From Candidatus Nitronauta litoralis (GTDB lineage: Bacteria; Nitrospinota; Nitrospinia; Nitrospinales; Nitrospinaceae): DNA of 64,000 nucleotides. The stretch covers positions 3,224,001-3,288,000 of the forward strand of contig CP048685.1 in NCBI GenBank assembly GCA_015698285.1, given 5' to 3'. Shown here one piece after another: positions 45,160 through 52,790 of this stretch (position 1 is its first letter; every line of letters starts with the position of its first letter). The notes below the pieces were generated by a model, which saw only the letters and a program-made list of their open reading frames with translations, did no database searches and had not been told where the DNA came from. The position numbers and the translations under genes are program-made.

Positions 45160-46029
45160 ATGACGACTAGCGATCAAAATCCTGAAGAAGAAAAGCCTGC
45201 TTCCAACGAGGATAAGCTGGAAGCTATCAAGCAGGAAGAAAAAGAAGATGCCAGCACCTATTACGCTCAGGGTAGCAGTGGTGAAAAAGGATTGACTGAA
45301 GCTGATTTCAAAGAGCCGGTTCCTCCTGTTGATCCTGAAGAGGAGGAGATGAGCCTTCTTAAAGCCGTAGCATTCCTGGGTTTTGGGATGGCTGCTTTGG
45401 CCATCATTTTTATCCTGTTTTTTATTCGGGATCTCAATAGCAAGGTCGGGGATGTGGATGCCGCCATCCAGACCATTGAAACCAAATTTGGACCGATCAA
45501 ACAAACGATGGAATCCGGTTTTGCCCGCATTGATCAGGATGTCAGTGATCTGAAAGGCAAAGTAGGAAATTACGAGAAAATGGTAGCGGTTATGGAACTG
45601 AAGCGTGCCAAGGTGGCCATTCAGGAAGTAACCGCAAACTCTGATCCTGAACTCCAGAGTAAAAGTGGACAACTCATCGCCAATATTGATAGTCTGCTGA
45701 ATGACTTGGGTGCGGGAGACGGTAGTGCGCCTTTGACTATGGCCGTACCGCCAGCAGCAGCACCAGAGGATGCGGCTCCTGCTCCAGAACCAGAACCAGC
45801 CCATGAACCGGAGCCTGCTCCTGAACCTGCTGAAGAAGCAGCAGTGGAAGAGGAACCGGCAGCAGAAGAAGATGCCACTGGAGTTATTGAACTGGCCTCT
45901 GAAGGTGAATCCGAGGAATCTGAAGAGTCTGAGGACTCAGGTGAGTCTGAAGAATCTGATGAATCGGAAGGCGAAGAGGAAGGTGGCGAAGAAGAGGGTG
46001 AAGATGACGAAGAAGAGGAAGATGAATAG
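45160..46029 (+). CDS. Single-pass membrane protein with a very acidic tail
   Basis: 289 residues. An acidic N-terminus (about 1-65), one membrane helix (about 67-88, LKAVAFLGFGMAALAIIFILFF), a helical region with coiled-coil features (about 95-185), a Pro/Ala/Glu-rich linker (PEPEPAHEPEPAPEP), and a final about 60 residues of Glu/Ser/Asp/Gly (ESEESEESEDSGESEESDESEGEEEG). No family is recognised. The tail is polyanionic and could bind cations or basic proteins. Followed by a hairpin terminator and, across it, lapA. Confidence 0.75.
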   Translation: MTTSDQNPEEEKPASNEDKLEAIKQEEKEDASTYYAQGSSGEKGLTEADFKEPVPPVDPEEEEMSLLKAVAFLGFGMAALAIIFILFFIRDLNSKVGDVDAAIQTIETKFGPIKQTMESGFARIDQDVSDLKGKVGNYEKMVAVMELKRAKVAIQEVTANSDPELQSKSGQLIANIDSLLNDLGAGDGSAPLTMAVPPAAAPEDAAPAPEPEPAHEPEPAPEPAEEAAVEEEPAAEEDATGVIELASEGESEESEESEDSGESEESDESEGEEEGGEEEGEDDEEEEDE

Positions 46030-46061
46030 AACCTTTTCCCCTGTTCTGTAACTGATATCAA

Positions 46062-46104
46062 CAACGCGGCCTGGACCCTTAACAGGGTTCCGGGCCGTTG
46101 TTTT
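46062..46104 (+). terminator. Intrinsic terminator between the acidic protein and lapA
   Basis: Imperfect hairpin: left arm 46062-46079, right arm 46084-46100, about 16 pairs with a two-base bulge on the left and one on the right, loop TAAC, then TTTTA. The T-run is short. It lies only about 10 bases before the lapA start, so read-through must be allowed or lapA must have another promoter. Confidence 0.6.
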
Positions 46105-46115
46105 ATGGAAAGAGC

Positions 46116-46445
46116 ATGTCCCCATTTAAATTAATTCTGGTAATTATCATCGCTCTATTGGTTGTGGTCCTGGGATTAAAAAACAGGGAGCTTGTGGAGG
46201 TGAGTTTTTACGATTTCTCTCTGGATTCCCATAATATCCAGGTTCCTCTGATATTGGTCATGATTGGTTCAATGGCCTTCGGGTTTTCCATTGCCTGGTT
46301 CAGCGGGTGGGTCTCCCGACTCAAATTCAAGGCCCTGTTGCATCGAAAAGATAAAACGATCGAAGAATTACAATCTCAATTAATAGAGTACAAACCCAAG
46401 CCCACCGCTTCAAATCCATCCGGCACGACACCTCCTGTCGAATAG
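46116..46445 (+). CDS. LapA-domain protein (DUF1049 family)
   Basis: 109 residues from ATG 46116 (SPFKLILVI), preceded by GGAAAGAG. Two membrane helices (about 3-22 and 45-68), the NRELVEVSFYDF block typical of the LapA/YciS domain, and a C-terminal Lys/Pro-rich tail. LapA/LapB proteins control LPS assembly in E. coli; here lapB is not adjacent, so the role is inferred from the family. Confidence 0.85.
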   Translation: MSPFKLILVIIIALLVVVLGLKNRELVEVSFYDFSLDSHNIQVPLILVMIGSMAFGFSIAWFSGWVSRLKFKALLHRKDKTIEELQSQLIEYKPKPTASNPSGTTPPVE

Positions 46446-46468
46446 TCGAGGCAAACTGGAAATAAAAT

Positions 46469-46768
46469 TCAGGGACGTTTTTTCATCCAGTCTTGCATGA
46501 CGTCTGCCGTTACACCGGGAAACTTGTTGACGTATTTACGAACGGCAAACCGGATCTCAGTCATAGTGGGTTCGCGTGGGAGCGAGTTCTTGTCCGAGGG
46601 TGTTGGTTGAGTCAGGAATTTCTTTTCTTCTTTGGCAGGGGGGAGTGGTGTTGCGGGTGACTTTCCTTTCAGCGACGGTCGTGGTTTTTTTTTCTTCTCG
46701 GGTTTTAACACCAAAACGAGTCCAATAAGAGCCAGGACCATGACTAAAAGAGACAGGGCCAGTTTCAT
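46469..46768 (-). CDS. Membrane-anchored small protein, unknown
   Basis: 99 residues. A single N-terminal membrane helix (about 2-21) is followed by a Lys/Pro-rich linker and a C-terminal helical part (about 68-97). Start overlaps the J-protein stop (ATGA, 46765-46768), so the two are coupled and probably act together at the membrane. No family is recognised. Convergent with lapA. Confidence 0.6.
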   Translation of the reverse strand: MKLALSLLVMVLALIGLVLVLKPEKKKKPRPSLKGKSPATPLPPAKEEKKFLTQPTPSDKNSLPREPTMTEIRFAVRKYVNKFPGVTADVMQDWMKKRP

Positions 46769-47730
46769 ACGGTTTCCTCAACCGGTTCAACACGGAATTT
46801 GATTATCAGGTCGCCTCGTTTTTTCCCCCAGGGCTCATAGGCCCCGGCGCCTCGTATGCGAAGTTCCTCTCCTGTCAGCGTATTTTCCTCAATTTCAATT
46901 GTCTGGGTTTTATCGAGGGTTTTAATTTCCAGAGGGCCGCCGGTTTCAGCCAAAGGTTCTGGGATAGCCAGTTCCATCCAGACATCGTTTATGACGCGTT
47001 TAAAACGCTTGTCCGGGATGATGCAGACCTTGATGAGCAAATCGCCGGGAGGGCCTCCATTGCGGCCTGCTCCTCCCAGATTTCGTGTCCTGAGCGTGTA
47101 TTGATCCCGTACACCACGCGGAATTTCAACATCGACGGTTACATTTTCCACTACCCGCGTATTGCCATCACAAACCGGACAGGTTTCGTAGTCCTCTGTC
47201 TTGCCGGTCTGTTTGCAATTTGTACAGGGCACATGCTTGTCATAATTGTAAGAAATCTGGCCTCCCAGGCAGGCCGTCTGGAACGGAATGTTGACCATAA
47301 ACTGGAGATCAAAACCCCGCGTGGGAAGGTCAGGGTCAATAACGGGTTCCTGATCAAAGCCTGTACCAGCTCCGGGGCCCGGTCCATCATTTGGTTGTTC
47401 TTGACGCTGGTACTTTCTACCAAAGTCAAAAGGATCGTCTCCAGGTGCTCCTGATCCCCTTTGGCGGGAATAGCGTCGCGAGGATGGTCCACTCCCACTG
47501 CCGGACCGCATCCGGTCATATTCCTTGCGCTTTTTATTGTCACTGAGAATCTCATAAGCTTCTGAGATTAGCTTGAATTTTTCTTCAGAAGTTTCGCTGC
47601 CTGAATTGGCATCCGGATGGTGCTCGCGTGCCAGGGCTCGGAACTTTTTCTTAATCGTCTGGGCATTGTCCTTTTTTTGAACGCCAAGGATTTTGTAATA
47701 GTCTCGATTTGCGGAAGCCCGTGTGCCCAT
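46765..47730 (-). CDS. J-domain co-chaperone with a reduced zinc domain
   Basis: 321 residues. The J domain (about 10-75) contains HPD at 38-40, so it should stimulate DnaK. A Gly/Ser/Arg-rich linker (75-130) follows. The cysteine region has only two CxxC units (C169/C172 and C184/C187), where standard DnaJ has four, so only one zinc centre is expected. The C-terminal substrate domain (about 195-321, VDVEIPRGVRDQYTLRTRN) is kept. It is neither DnaJ nor CbpA (which has no cysteines). The following membrane protein overlaps by ATGA, suggesting a membrane-linked function. Confidence 0.88.
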   Translation of the reverse strand: MGTRASANRDYYKILGVQKKDNAQTIKKKFRALAREHHPDANSGSETSEEKFKLISEAYEILSDNKKRKEYDRMRSGSGSGPSSRRYSRQRGSGAPGDDPFDFGRKYQRQEQPNDGPGPGAGTGFDQEPVIDPDLPTRGFDLQFMVNIPFQTACLGGQISYNYDKHVPCTNCKQTGKTEDYETCPVCDGNTRVVENVTVDVEIPRGVRDQYTLRTRNLGGAGRNGGPPGDLLIKVCIIPDKRFKRVINDVWMELAIPEPLAETGGPLEIKTLDKTQTIEIEENTLTGEELRIRGAGAYEPWGKKRGDLIIKFRVEPVEETV

Positions 47731-47817
47731 ATATTTTTTTGGGAGATTGAGCCCTGAAAAGGGCTTGAGGTTTTTAATTAAAGCGGTGTCTATTGTATCC
47801 CTTTTATCCTTTAACGT

Positions 47818-48585
47818 TCAACCGGTTGTAGGATTATTGAGAGGGAGGGGGGAGGACGGTGTATTGGCTGGAGGCTTTTCAGTGGGGAATATTCTGGAAA
47901 TAATCAGGTCACGGGTTTCTCGACAACGGAAGGGGTAAAACTGGTCGCGGATCACCAGTTTGTAGCGTCCTGCCCTCTGATAATCATTTTCCCGTCGTGG
48001 AATGAGTGTGATTTGTTCTGAGCTGACCGAAATCGCATTTTCAAGACTTTGCGAATTAAGAGTCAAATCAAGAAACAATCCTTTGAATCTCAGTATTTCC
48101 CGGGTCAGGTCGATATCACCTGCGTCCACAAAAACCGGAGTCCAGCCCGCACCCCAACCGATACTTTTGCGTAACCCGTAAACCATGACAAAAGCAGTAT
48201 TCCCCGTTGTTTTTAATGACGGGGTGTGTTTTTCTGAAAGACGGTGGACGAGGAAACGGAACAACCGGTTTGAAAAATCAAACCAGCGTATGGATACCGC
48301 AAAACAAAAAAGAAAATTGAATAGGAACAGCCAGAAAAGGTCAGTTAAAAAATAATGAACAGCGTAGGACATGCCGAAGGCCAGAAACAAACTCAAAATA
48401 AAATTTATTCCGTTACAAAGCAGGGTATACCAGATGAGTTTTTTCTGGGAAGCTGGTTGAAAACGGAATAAAAGAAACTGTTTGTAAAAAAGATGCCCGA
48501 TTCCCAAGCCGGTAGCCAGTGCCAGGGTTGGAACCGGCATGATAAACAGAAAAATAATAAGAAGGATGAATAAGGATTCGATCAT
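47818..48585 (-). CDS. Membrane protein, unknown
   Basis: 255 residues. Three to four hydrophobic segments in the first about 100 residues (FILLIIFLFIMPVPTLALATG, ILSLFLAFGMSYAVHYFL, and FWLFLFNFLFCFAV) are followed by a soluble part of about 150 residues with mixed charge and a Pro/Ser-rich end. Not recognised. Stands alone between the J-protein gene and the Slp genes; its start codon faces the Slp promoter. Confidence 0.65.
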   Translation of the reverse strand: MIESLFILLIIFLFIMPVPTLALATGLGIGHLFYKQFLLFRFQPASQKKLIWYTLLCNGINFILSLFLAFGMSYAVHYFLTDLFWLFLFNFLFCFAVSIRWFDFSNRLFRFLVHRLSEKHTPSLKTTGNTAFVMVYGLRKSIGWGAGWTPVFVDAGDIDLTREILRFKGLFLDLTLNSQSLENAISVSSEQITLIPRRENDYQRAGRYKLVIRDQFYPFRCRETRDLIISRIFPTEKPPANTPSSPLPLNNPTTG

Positions 48586-48837
48586 TGATTTCCCGAAGGA
48601 ATTTTTGACTAAGGATTATAATTCTAGGATAAAACAGGCCACCTTGGAAATAACGGAAAATCATCAAGTTTTTAGTCAGGTTTTTTCGGGTTTTTCGACA
48701 TTTGGGAAAAGGCAATTTCTGGCGACATCGAGTGAAGGAGCTTATATTGGTGGCATGGAATATTTTTGTTCTTATTTAGAAAATGGCTGCTTCGCTTAAA
48801 GTTCAAGATTGAGAAATGGAAATTAAGGGAGCGATTT
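48586..48837. other. Divergent region upstream of the Slp genes
   Basis: About 250 bases between the unknown membrane protein (minus) and the first Slp gene (plus). AT-rich with a TTGACT and a TATAAT but no well-spaced pair. A frame open from 48766 is part of the Slp ORF upstream of its real start. Confidence 0.4.
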
Positions 48838-49398
48838 ATGAAACGTTTCTATTTTGTCCTCATGGTTTTTGGCCTGGCATTTTCAGGTTGTGCTCATCCC
48901 ATATCTTCCGGGCTGAGGTCGCAGGTGGATCCTTCGGTTACATTTGTTCATGTGCTTCAGGCTCCGGAGGCTTATATAGGTAAAACGGTAGTTCTTGGCG
49001 GGGTGATTTCTGAAACCCGCAATCTGGATGGTGTCACCGAAATTGAAGTGGTTGAAAAGGATCTCGACTATTCCGGGTACCCGAGTAGCGCTGATAAATC
49101 ATTAGGCCGGTTTATATTTAGAAAGCCAGGGTATCTGGAAGCAGAGATATTTTCAAAGGGCCGGGTTGTGACAGGTGCTGGCAAGCTGGTTGGAACTCAA
49201 AGAGGAAAAATAGGGGAGGCAGACTATCAATTTCCCGTGGTCGAAGTTGAGGAGCTTAAGCTGTGGAGGGAAAATTTATATCCGGATTATGGTTATCCAC
49301 CGTACTATTATGGTCCCGGATGGAGACCTTTCTGGAGGCCCTATCCCTTTTATGCCTATCGATACTACGGCCGATTTTACCCATACTACTACTGGTAG
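48838..49398 (+). CDS. slp: Slp-family outer-membrane lipoprotein, Tyr-rich end
   Basis: 186 residues from ATG 48838 (AAGGGAG ribosome-binding site upstream). Lipobox LAFSGC with Cys18, then the Slp core (SFATV-like VTFVHVLQAPEAYIGKTVVLGGVI.. GYLEAEIFSKGRVVTGAGKLVG). Slp lipoproteins are induced by starvation or acid in enterobacteria. The C-terminal 40 residues are very Tyr/Pro-rich (YGYPPYYYGPGW, YYGRFYPYYYW), unlike normal Slp proteins. A second Slp gene follows by 6 bases: a tandem duplication. Processed by the lgt/lspA pathway. Confidence 0.85.
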   Translation: MKRFYFVLMVFGLAFSGCAHPISSGLRSQVDPSVTFVHVLQAPEAYIGKTVVLGGVISETRNLDGVTEIEVVEKDLDYSGYPSSADKSLGRFIFRKPGYLEAEIFSKGRVVTGAGKLVGTQRGKIGEADYQFPVVEVEELKLWRENLYPDYGYPPYYYGPGWRPFWRPYPFYAYRYYGRFYPYYYW

Positions 49399-49404
49399 AG
49401 GCTA

Positions 49405-49896
49405 ATGGTTAAATATCTGATAGTGATTGTTACGTTATTGGCTTTGGCAGGCTGCTCATCAGTCCTTTCGGACCGGGTTCTGGAGGCACAGCCTTCTGTT
49501 TCGTTTGCCACAGTGCGGGAAAACCCGGACCAGTCCACGGGAAAACTGGTGGTTGTAGGAGGGAGATTGCTGGGAATTCATCAGGTGGATGGAATTTCTT
49601 ACCTTGAGGTGTTGGAACATCCCCTCGATTCCCGTTTACGTCCTGCAGATGCTGATGTTTCAGCCGGAAGATTCCTCATTCAAATGGCAGGACAGCCGGA
49701 CCCGCAGGTTTGGTCGAGGGACAGACTGGTGACTTTGGCGGGCAAGGTAGTAGGAGTTCAATCAAGAGCTTTGGGGCAAACCTCTTACACTTATCCAATA
49801 TTGAATCTGGAAGAAGTTCATTTATGGCCAATAGAGGATTATTATTATTCGAGGCCGCTATCGACTTTCAGTATAGGCGGAGGTTTGTCGTTTTAA
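49405..49896 (+). CDS. slp: Slp-family outer-membrane lipoprotein, second copy
   Basis: 163 residues. Lipobox LALAGC (Cys17), then the same core as the upstream paralogue (PSVSFATVRENPDQSTGKLVVVGGRLLG.. WSRDRLVTLAGKVVGVQ.. YTYPILNLEEVHLW). It lacks the Tyr-rich tail. Start 6 bases after the first copy, so one transcript. The pair looks like a gene duplication with divergence of the C-terminus. Confidence 0.88.
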   Translation: MVKYLIVIVTLLALAGCSSVLSDRVLEAQPSVSFATVRENPDQSTGKLVVVGGRLLGIHQVDGISYLEVLEHPLDSRLRPADADVSAGRFLIQMAGQPDPQVWSRDRLVTLAGKVVGVQSRALGQTSYTYPILNLEEVHLWPIEDYYYSRPLSTFSIGGGLSF

Positions 49897-49917
49897 CTAT
49901 TTAATAAATAAGGGAAA

Positions 49918-50706
49918 TTATTTTAGAATTGTTGCTTCCCCAGATCCAAAAGATTCTTCGCCACTTTCGGTTTCCAGTACAAGATGGCCTTTTGAATCCA
50001 ACCGTTTGACGATACCTCTTGTTGTTTTTTTTCCTTTTTTTAGGGCGACTACTTCCCCAAACATGCAACTGCGGTCAGACCATTTTTGAATCAGAAGTTG
50101 AGGGCCATTCGCTAAAAACTCCTGATATTCTTTATCAAGTTCTTCTACCAGCTTTTTAATGATCCTTGTGCGCGAAAGGTGCTTTTGAGTTTCCATGAAT
50201 AGGGAAGTTGCTGTTTGTCGAATTTCCTTGGGGAAGTGGGAAGCTTTCTGGTGAACATTGATTCCGATACCGATCACCATCGCAGGCCGGGGGCGTATTT
50301 CATGGAAAAATTCACATAAAATGCCGCATATTTTCTTGTTATTTGTAAGTAAATCATTAGGCCACTTTAAAGTGACTTCACACCAGGTATTTAGTGCATT
50401 GACTACTGCAACACCAGCGAGCAGGGTCAGGAAGGGGCCAGATTTCTCCGGGTCTGGTGGATACAAAAGGGCAGATAAGTAGATTCCACTTTCAGGAGGT
50501 GAGTCCCATTGTCTTCCCAATCTTCCTTTCCCCATGGTTTGAGTGTCTGACACGATCAGACTGCCGTCAGGGGCTCCTTCGGAAGCCATTTGTTTTGCAA
50601 GATCATTGGTAGAAGAAATGCTTTTTTCGAAAATCCAGCGGGAACCCAGTAGGTGGGTTTTTGTGTTTTCGATAAGAAAAACGGGATCCAGGGTATCTTC
50701 ATACAT
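49918..50706 (-). CDS. birA: Biotin--[acetyl-CoA carboxylase] ligase
   Basis: 262 residues. The active-site blocks are GKGRLGRQW (ATP/biotin loop), LKWPND and VIGIGINV. It attaches biotin to the carboxyl-carrier protein of acetyl-CoA carboxylase. The N-terminal helix-turn-helix of E. coli BirA is absent, so it is a monofunctional (class I) ligase without repressor function. Convergent with the Slp pair. Confidence 0.95.
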   Translation of the reverse strand: MYEDTLDPVFLIENTKTHLLGSRWIFEKSISSTNDLAKQMASEGAPDGSLIVSDTQTMGKGRLGRQWDSPPESGIYLSALLYPPDPEKSGPFLTLLAGVAVVNALNTWCEVTLKWPNDLLTNNKKICGILCEFFHEIRPRPAMVIGIGINVHQKASHFPKEIRQTATSLFMETQKHLSRTRIIKKLVEELDKEYQEFLANGPQLLIQKWSDRSCMFGEVVALKKGKKTTRGIVKRLDSKGHLVLETESGEESFGSGEATILK

Positions 50707-50921
50707 GGCTAAAAGTCCCGGGTTGGGTATAATGGGCGTAAATTGACTTCAAATGACTTTTCCTGCGCCCTGGTATTCCGCCAGAAGGCTTCCTTATACA
50801 CGAAAAGCTTTAATGAGAATTCTTATCAATAGATGTTTTCCAGATTGGAAAATTTCTGCTCGACATGGTGGTTCCACAGAAAAGTGGACCTTGTGTTGAC
50901 TCACTTTATCTCAAATCCATA
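50707..50921. other. Divergent intergenic region
   Basis: 215 bases between birA (minus) and the DUF2062 gene (plus). No RNA gene or strong promoter is identified. Confidence 0.4.
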
Positions 50922-51431
50922 ATGGAAACCATACGTCGAGTTTTCAGGTATTTTTATTACCGATTTATCCGTCTTCAGGTGAGTCAAGAGAGTATGGCCA
51001 GGGGAATGGCGTTAGGGCTTTTTATCAGTACCACACCAACCTTCGGTTTCCAGACTGGAATAGCATTGGTTCTGGCTGCCATATTCAGGTGCAGTAAAGT
51101 TGTGGCGGTTGTGGCAGCCCAATTAACCAATGCGTTGACTGCCCCTCCCATTTATTTTGCTACGTATTATTTAGGGGCTGAAATACTGGGAACCCAATTT
51201 GACAGCAGCCTGGTAAATGATCTATCGATGGATAGTCTTAAACAACTCAGCGGGGAGGTTTTTCAGGCCCTTTGGGTTGGTGGATGCATTGTTGGCACCA
51301 TTCTAGCTGTGGTTGGCTATTTCTTTGTAATTGGTATAGATACCAAGGCTCATAGGCAGCTTGTACGGGCTAAACTGGCCATGGAACGTGGGAAAAGAAA
51401 AAATGGGCCTATGGAGGAAAAAATAGATTGA
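50922..51431 (+). CDS. DUF2062 membrane protein
   Basis: 169 residues from ATG 50922. The DUF2062 signature RYFYYRFIRLQVSQESMARGMALGLFISTTPTFGFQT at the N-terminus is followed by two to three membrane segments and a basic tail. Function unknown in the family. A small lipoprotein gene follows by 80 bases. Confidence 0.85.
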   Translation: METIRRVFRYFYYRFIRLQVSQESMARGMALGLFISTTPTFGFQTGIALVLAAIFRCSKVVAVVAAQLTNALTAPPIYFATYYLGAEILGTQFDSSLVNDLSMDSLKQLSGEVFQALWVGGCIVGTILAVVGYFFVIGIDTKAHRQLVRAKLAMERGKRKNGPMEEKID

Positions 51432-51510
51432 AATGTTTGTGAAATATGATAAAAAGGCGTGTCTTGTAATATGCAGAATTCTATGTCGTCCAAATAAAGA
51501 GGAGAAATTG

Positions 51511-51681
51511 ATGAAAAAGCTGGTCATCGCGATAATGTTTATCGCCTTTTCCGTAATGACCGCCGGGTGCGAGGACGCGACGGGTGTTTGTCCTCATGGT
51601 GTTTGTAAGCAAAAATACGACAACCCTACAGCGATCGAGAAAGAAATTCCAAACCCGGATAAAGCCGGCGGAGGCGAATAG
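51511..51681 (+). CDS. Small lipoprotein (56 residues)
   Basis: Strong ribosome-binding site (AAAGAGGAG) 7-8 bases before ATG 51511. A lipoprotein signal peptide ends in the lipobox MTAGC (Cys20). The mature about 37 residues contain two more cysteines (GVCPHGVC), enough for one disulfide or a metal site. No family is recognised. Too short to judge function; likely exported and acylated by the Lgt/Lsp pathway. Confidence 0.65.
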   Translation: MKKLVIAIMFIAFSVMTAGCEDATGVCPHGVCKQKYDNPTAIEKEIPNPDKAGGGE

Positions 51682-51885
51682 TACCGTCAGGTTATGGACT
51701 TTCCTCAAGGATAGTCTTTATTTGACGGACACTTGGTAATACCTCAATGGGACATCAATTAAGTAAAGAACTGTGAAGGTTCTTTAGCGGGCTTGTGTTT
51801 TTACTAATCCCGGGTTGTGAGTCCCTAATATACCGTGCCCCTGATTTTTCTCTTCAAACAGGTCAAGGAACTGGTAAATGAAAAT
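51682..51885. other. Leader or small-RNA candidate region before a strong terminator
   Basis: About 200 bases between the small lipoprotein and a strong terminator. It contains a hairpin with arms AAGAAC and GTTCTT (51766-51784, loop TGTGAAG). It may be the 3' UTR of the lipoprotein mRNA or a small RNA; no promoter is well supported. Confidence 0.35.
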
Positions 51886-51916
51886 GCCCGCCAAAGTTGG
51901 CGGGCTTTTCTTTTTT
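51886..51916 (+). terminator. Strong intrinsic terminator
   Basis: Perfect 7-base stem (GCCCGCC 51886-51892 / GGCGGGC 51899-51905), 6-base loop, and a T-tract to 51916. One of the strongest in the window. Confidence 0.95.
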
Positions 51917-52030
51917 GCAGTTTCTCAACTGTGGCATTGCCAACCTGCAAGAAAAGAAGTAACGGGTAATCATGGTATAATGACGAATTAACGCTCTTAG
52001 TTTTAATTTTCAGGGAACAGGATAATCATC

Positions 52031-52363
52031 ATGCCGCGAGAACAAACCGTTTCGGTTGAACAGGTCCGCGAAGCCCAGGAGCTTTTTAAAAACGGGATGG
52101 ACCTGCATCAGGAAAAAAAATTTAAAGAAGCAATTGAGTTGTTTAAGTCCTGTGCATCAGTCAATCCTGAGGATGCCAGTCATCTCGGAGAATTGACTAA
52201 AAAACTGAAATCGGGATCTTATAAGCTTGATCAGGAAAGCATCGCCTATATGGGTTGCTCTGCGGTTCACCTGAACAGTTTAGTAGCGGAGCTTACGGAA
52301 GAGGAAAAGGAAGAGGTCCCAATTGAACAATCCCTTCTGGAAGCTTTTAACAGTTGGCATTGA
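52031..52363 (+). CDS. Small TPR-like helical protein
   Basis: 110 residues. The central region (AQELFKNGMDLHQEKKFKEAIELFKSCASVNPED) is a clear TPR unit, with acidic/basic helices before and after. No signal peptide, so cytosolic. An AGGGAACAGGA stretch before the ATG contains the ribosome-binding site. Unknown partner; a protein-interaction module is expected. Confidence 0.75.
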   Translation: MPREQTVSVEQVREAQELFKNGMDLHQEKKFKEAIELFKSCASVNPEDASHLGELTKKLKSGSYKLDQESIAYMGCSAVHLNSLVAELTEEEKEEVPIEQSLLEAFNSWH

Positions 52364-52790
52364 TTCCCAGGCTAATGTTGCCGGGGGCGCTTGGGGTTTA
52401 AAAGCATAATAATATTTGAAAATTTTACATATAAAATAGGTGGAAACCTATGATTTGGGTACCGAATTCTTTTCGGTTTTATATTTAAATAACAAATGTT
52501 TTGTAAGTGAGAAAATACAATACCAGTTATTTCTATTAACTTCCGACCTCATTGATTCAAGGTAGATTTCTAGTTAAAGAAACTGTCCACCAACCTTGGT
52601 GTGATTTTTGTCTTTTTTCGGCTCCCTGTCTTTGGTTCCTGTAAGAAAGTTACCTTAAAAAACATGATATAGTGTCGTATAATTGATGGGAAAATAATTC
52701 CTCTTTTTAAGGGTAAATTTATTTTCATTTCAGTTAAGATCATCCCGATACTTGAAGTTTGTTTACAGTAAGTAATGCAGGGGAAACGAA
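52364..52790. other. 427-base leader region with tandem hairpins and a promoter
   Basis: AT-rich. Hairpin 1 at 52436-52451 (ATAGGT / ACCTAT with a GGAA loop) and hairpin 2 at 52461-52477 (ACCGAA / TTCGGT, loop TTCTT, followed by TTTATATTT) lie in a row; the second resembles a weak terminator for the TPR gene. A promoter candidate follows at 52655-52683. No ORF is supported. Confidence 0.45.
52655..52683 (+). promoter_or_regulatory. Candidate promoter of the radical-SAM gene
   Basis: TTAAAA (52655-52660), 17-base spacer, TATAAT (52678-52683, perfect -10). About 100 bases upstream of the TTG start. Confidence 0.5.
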
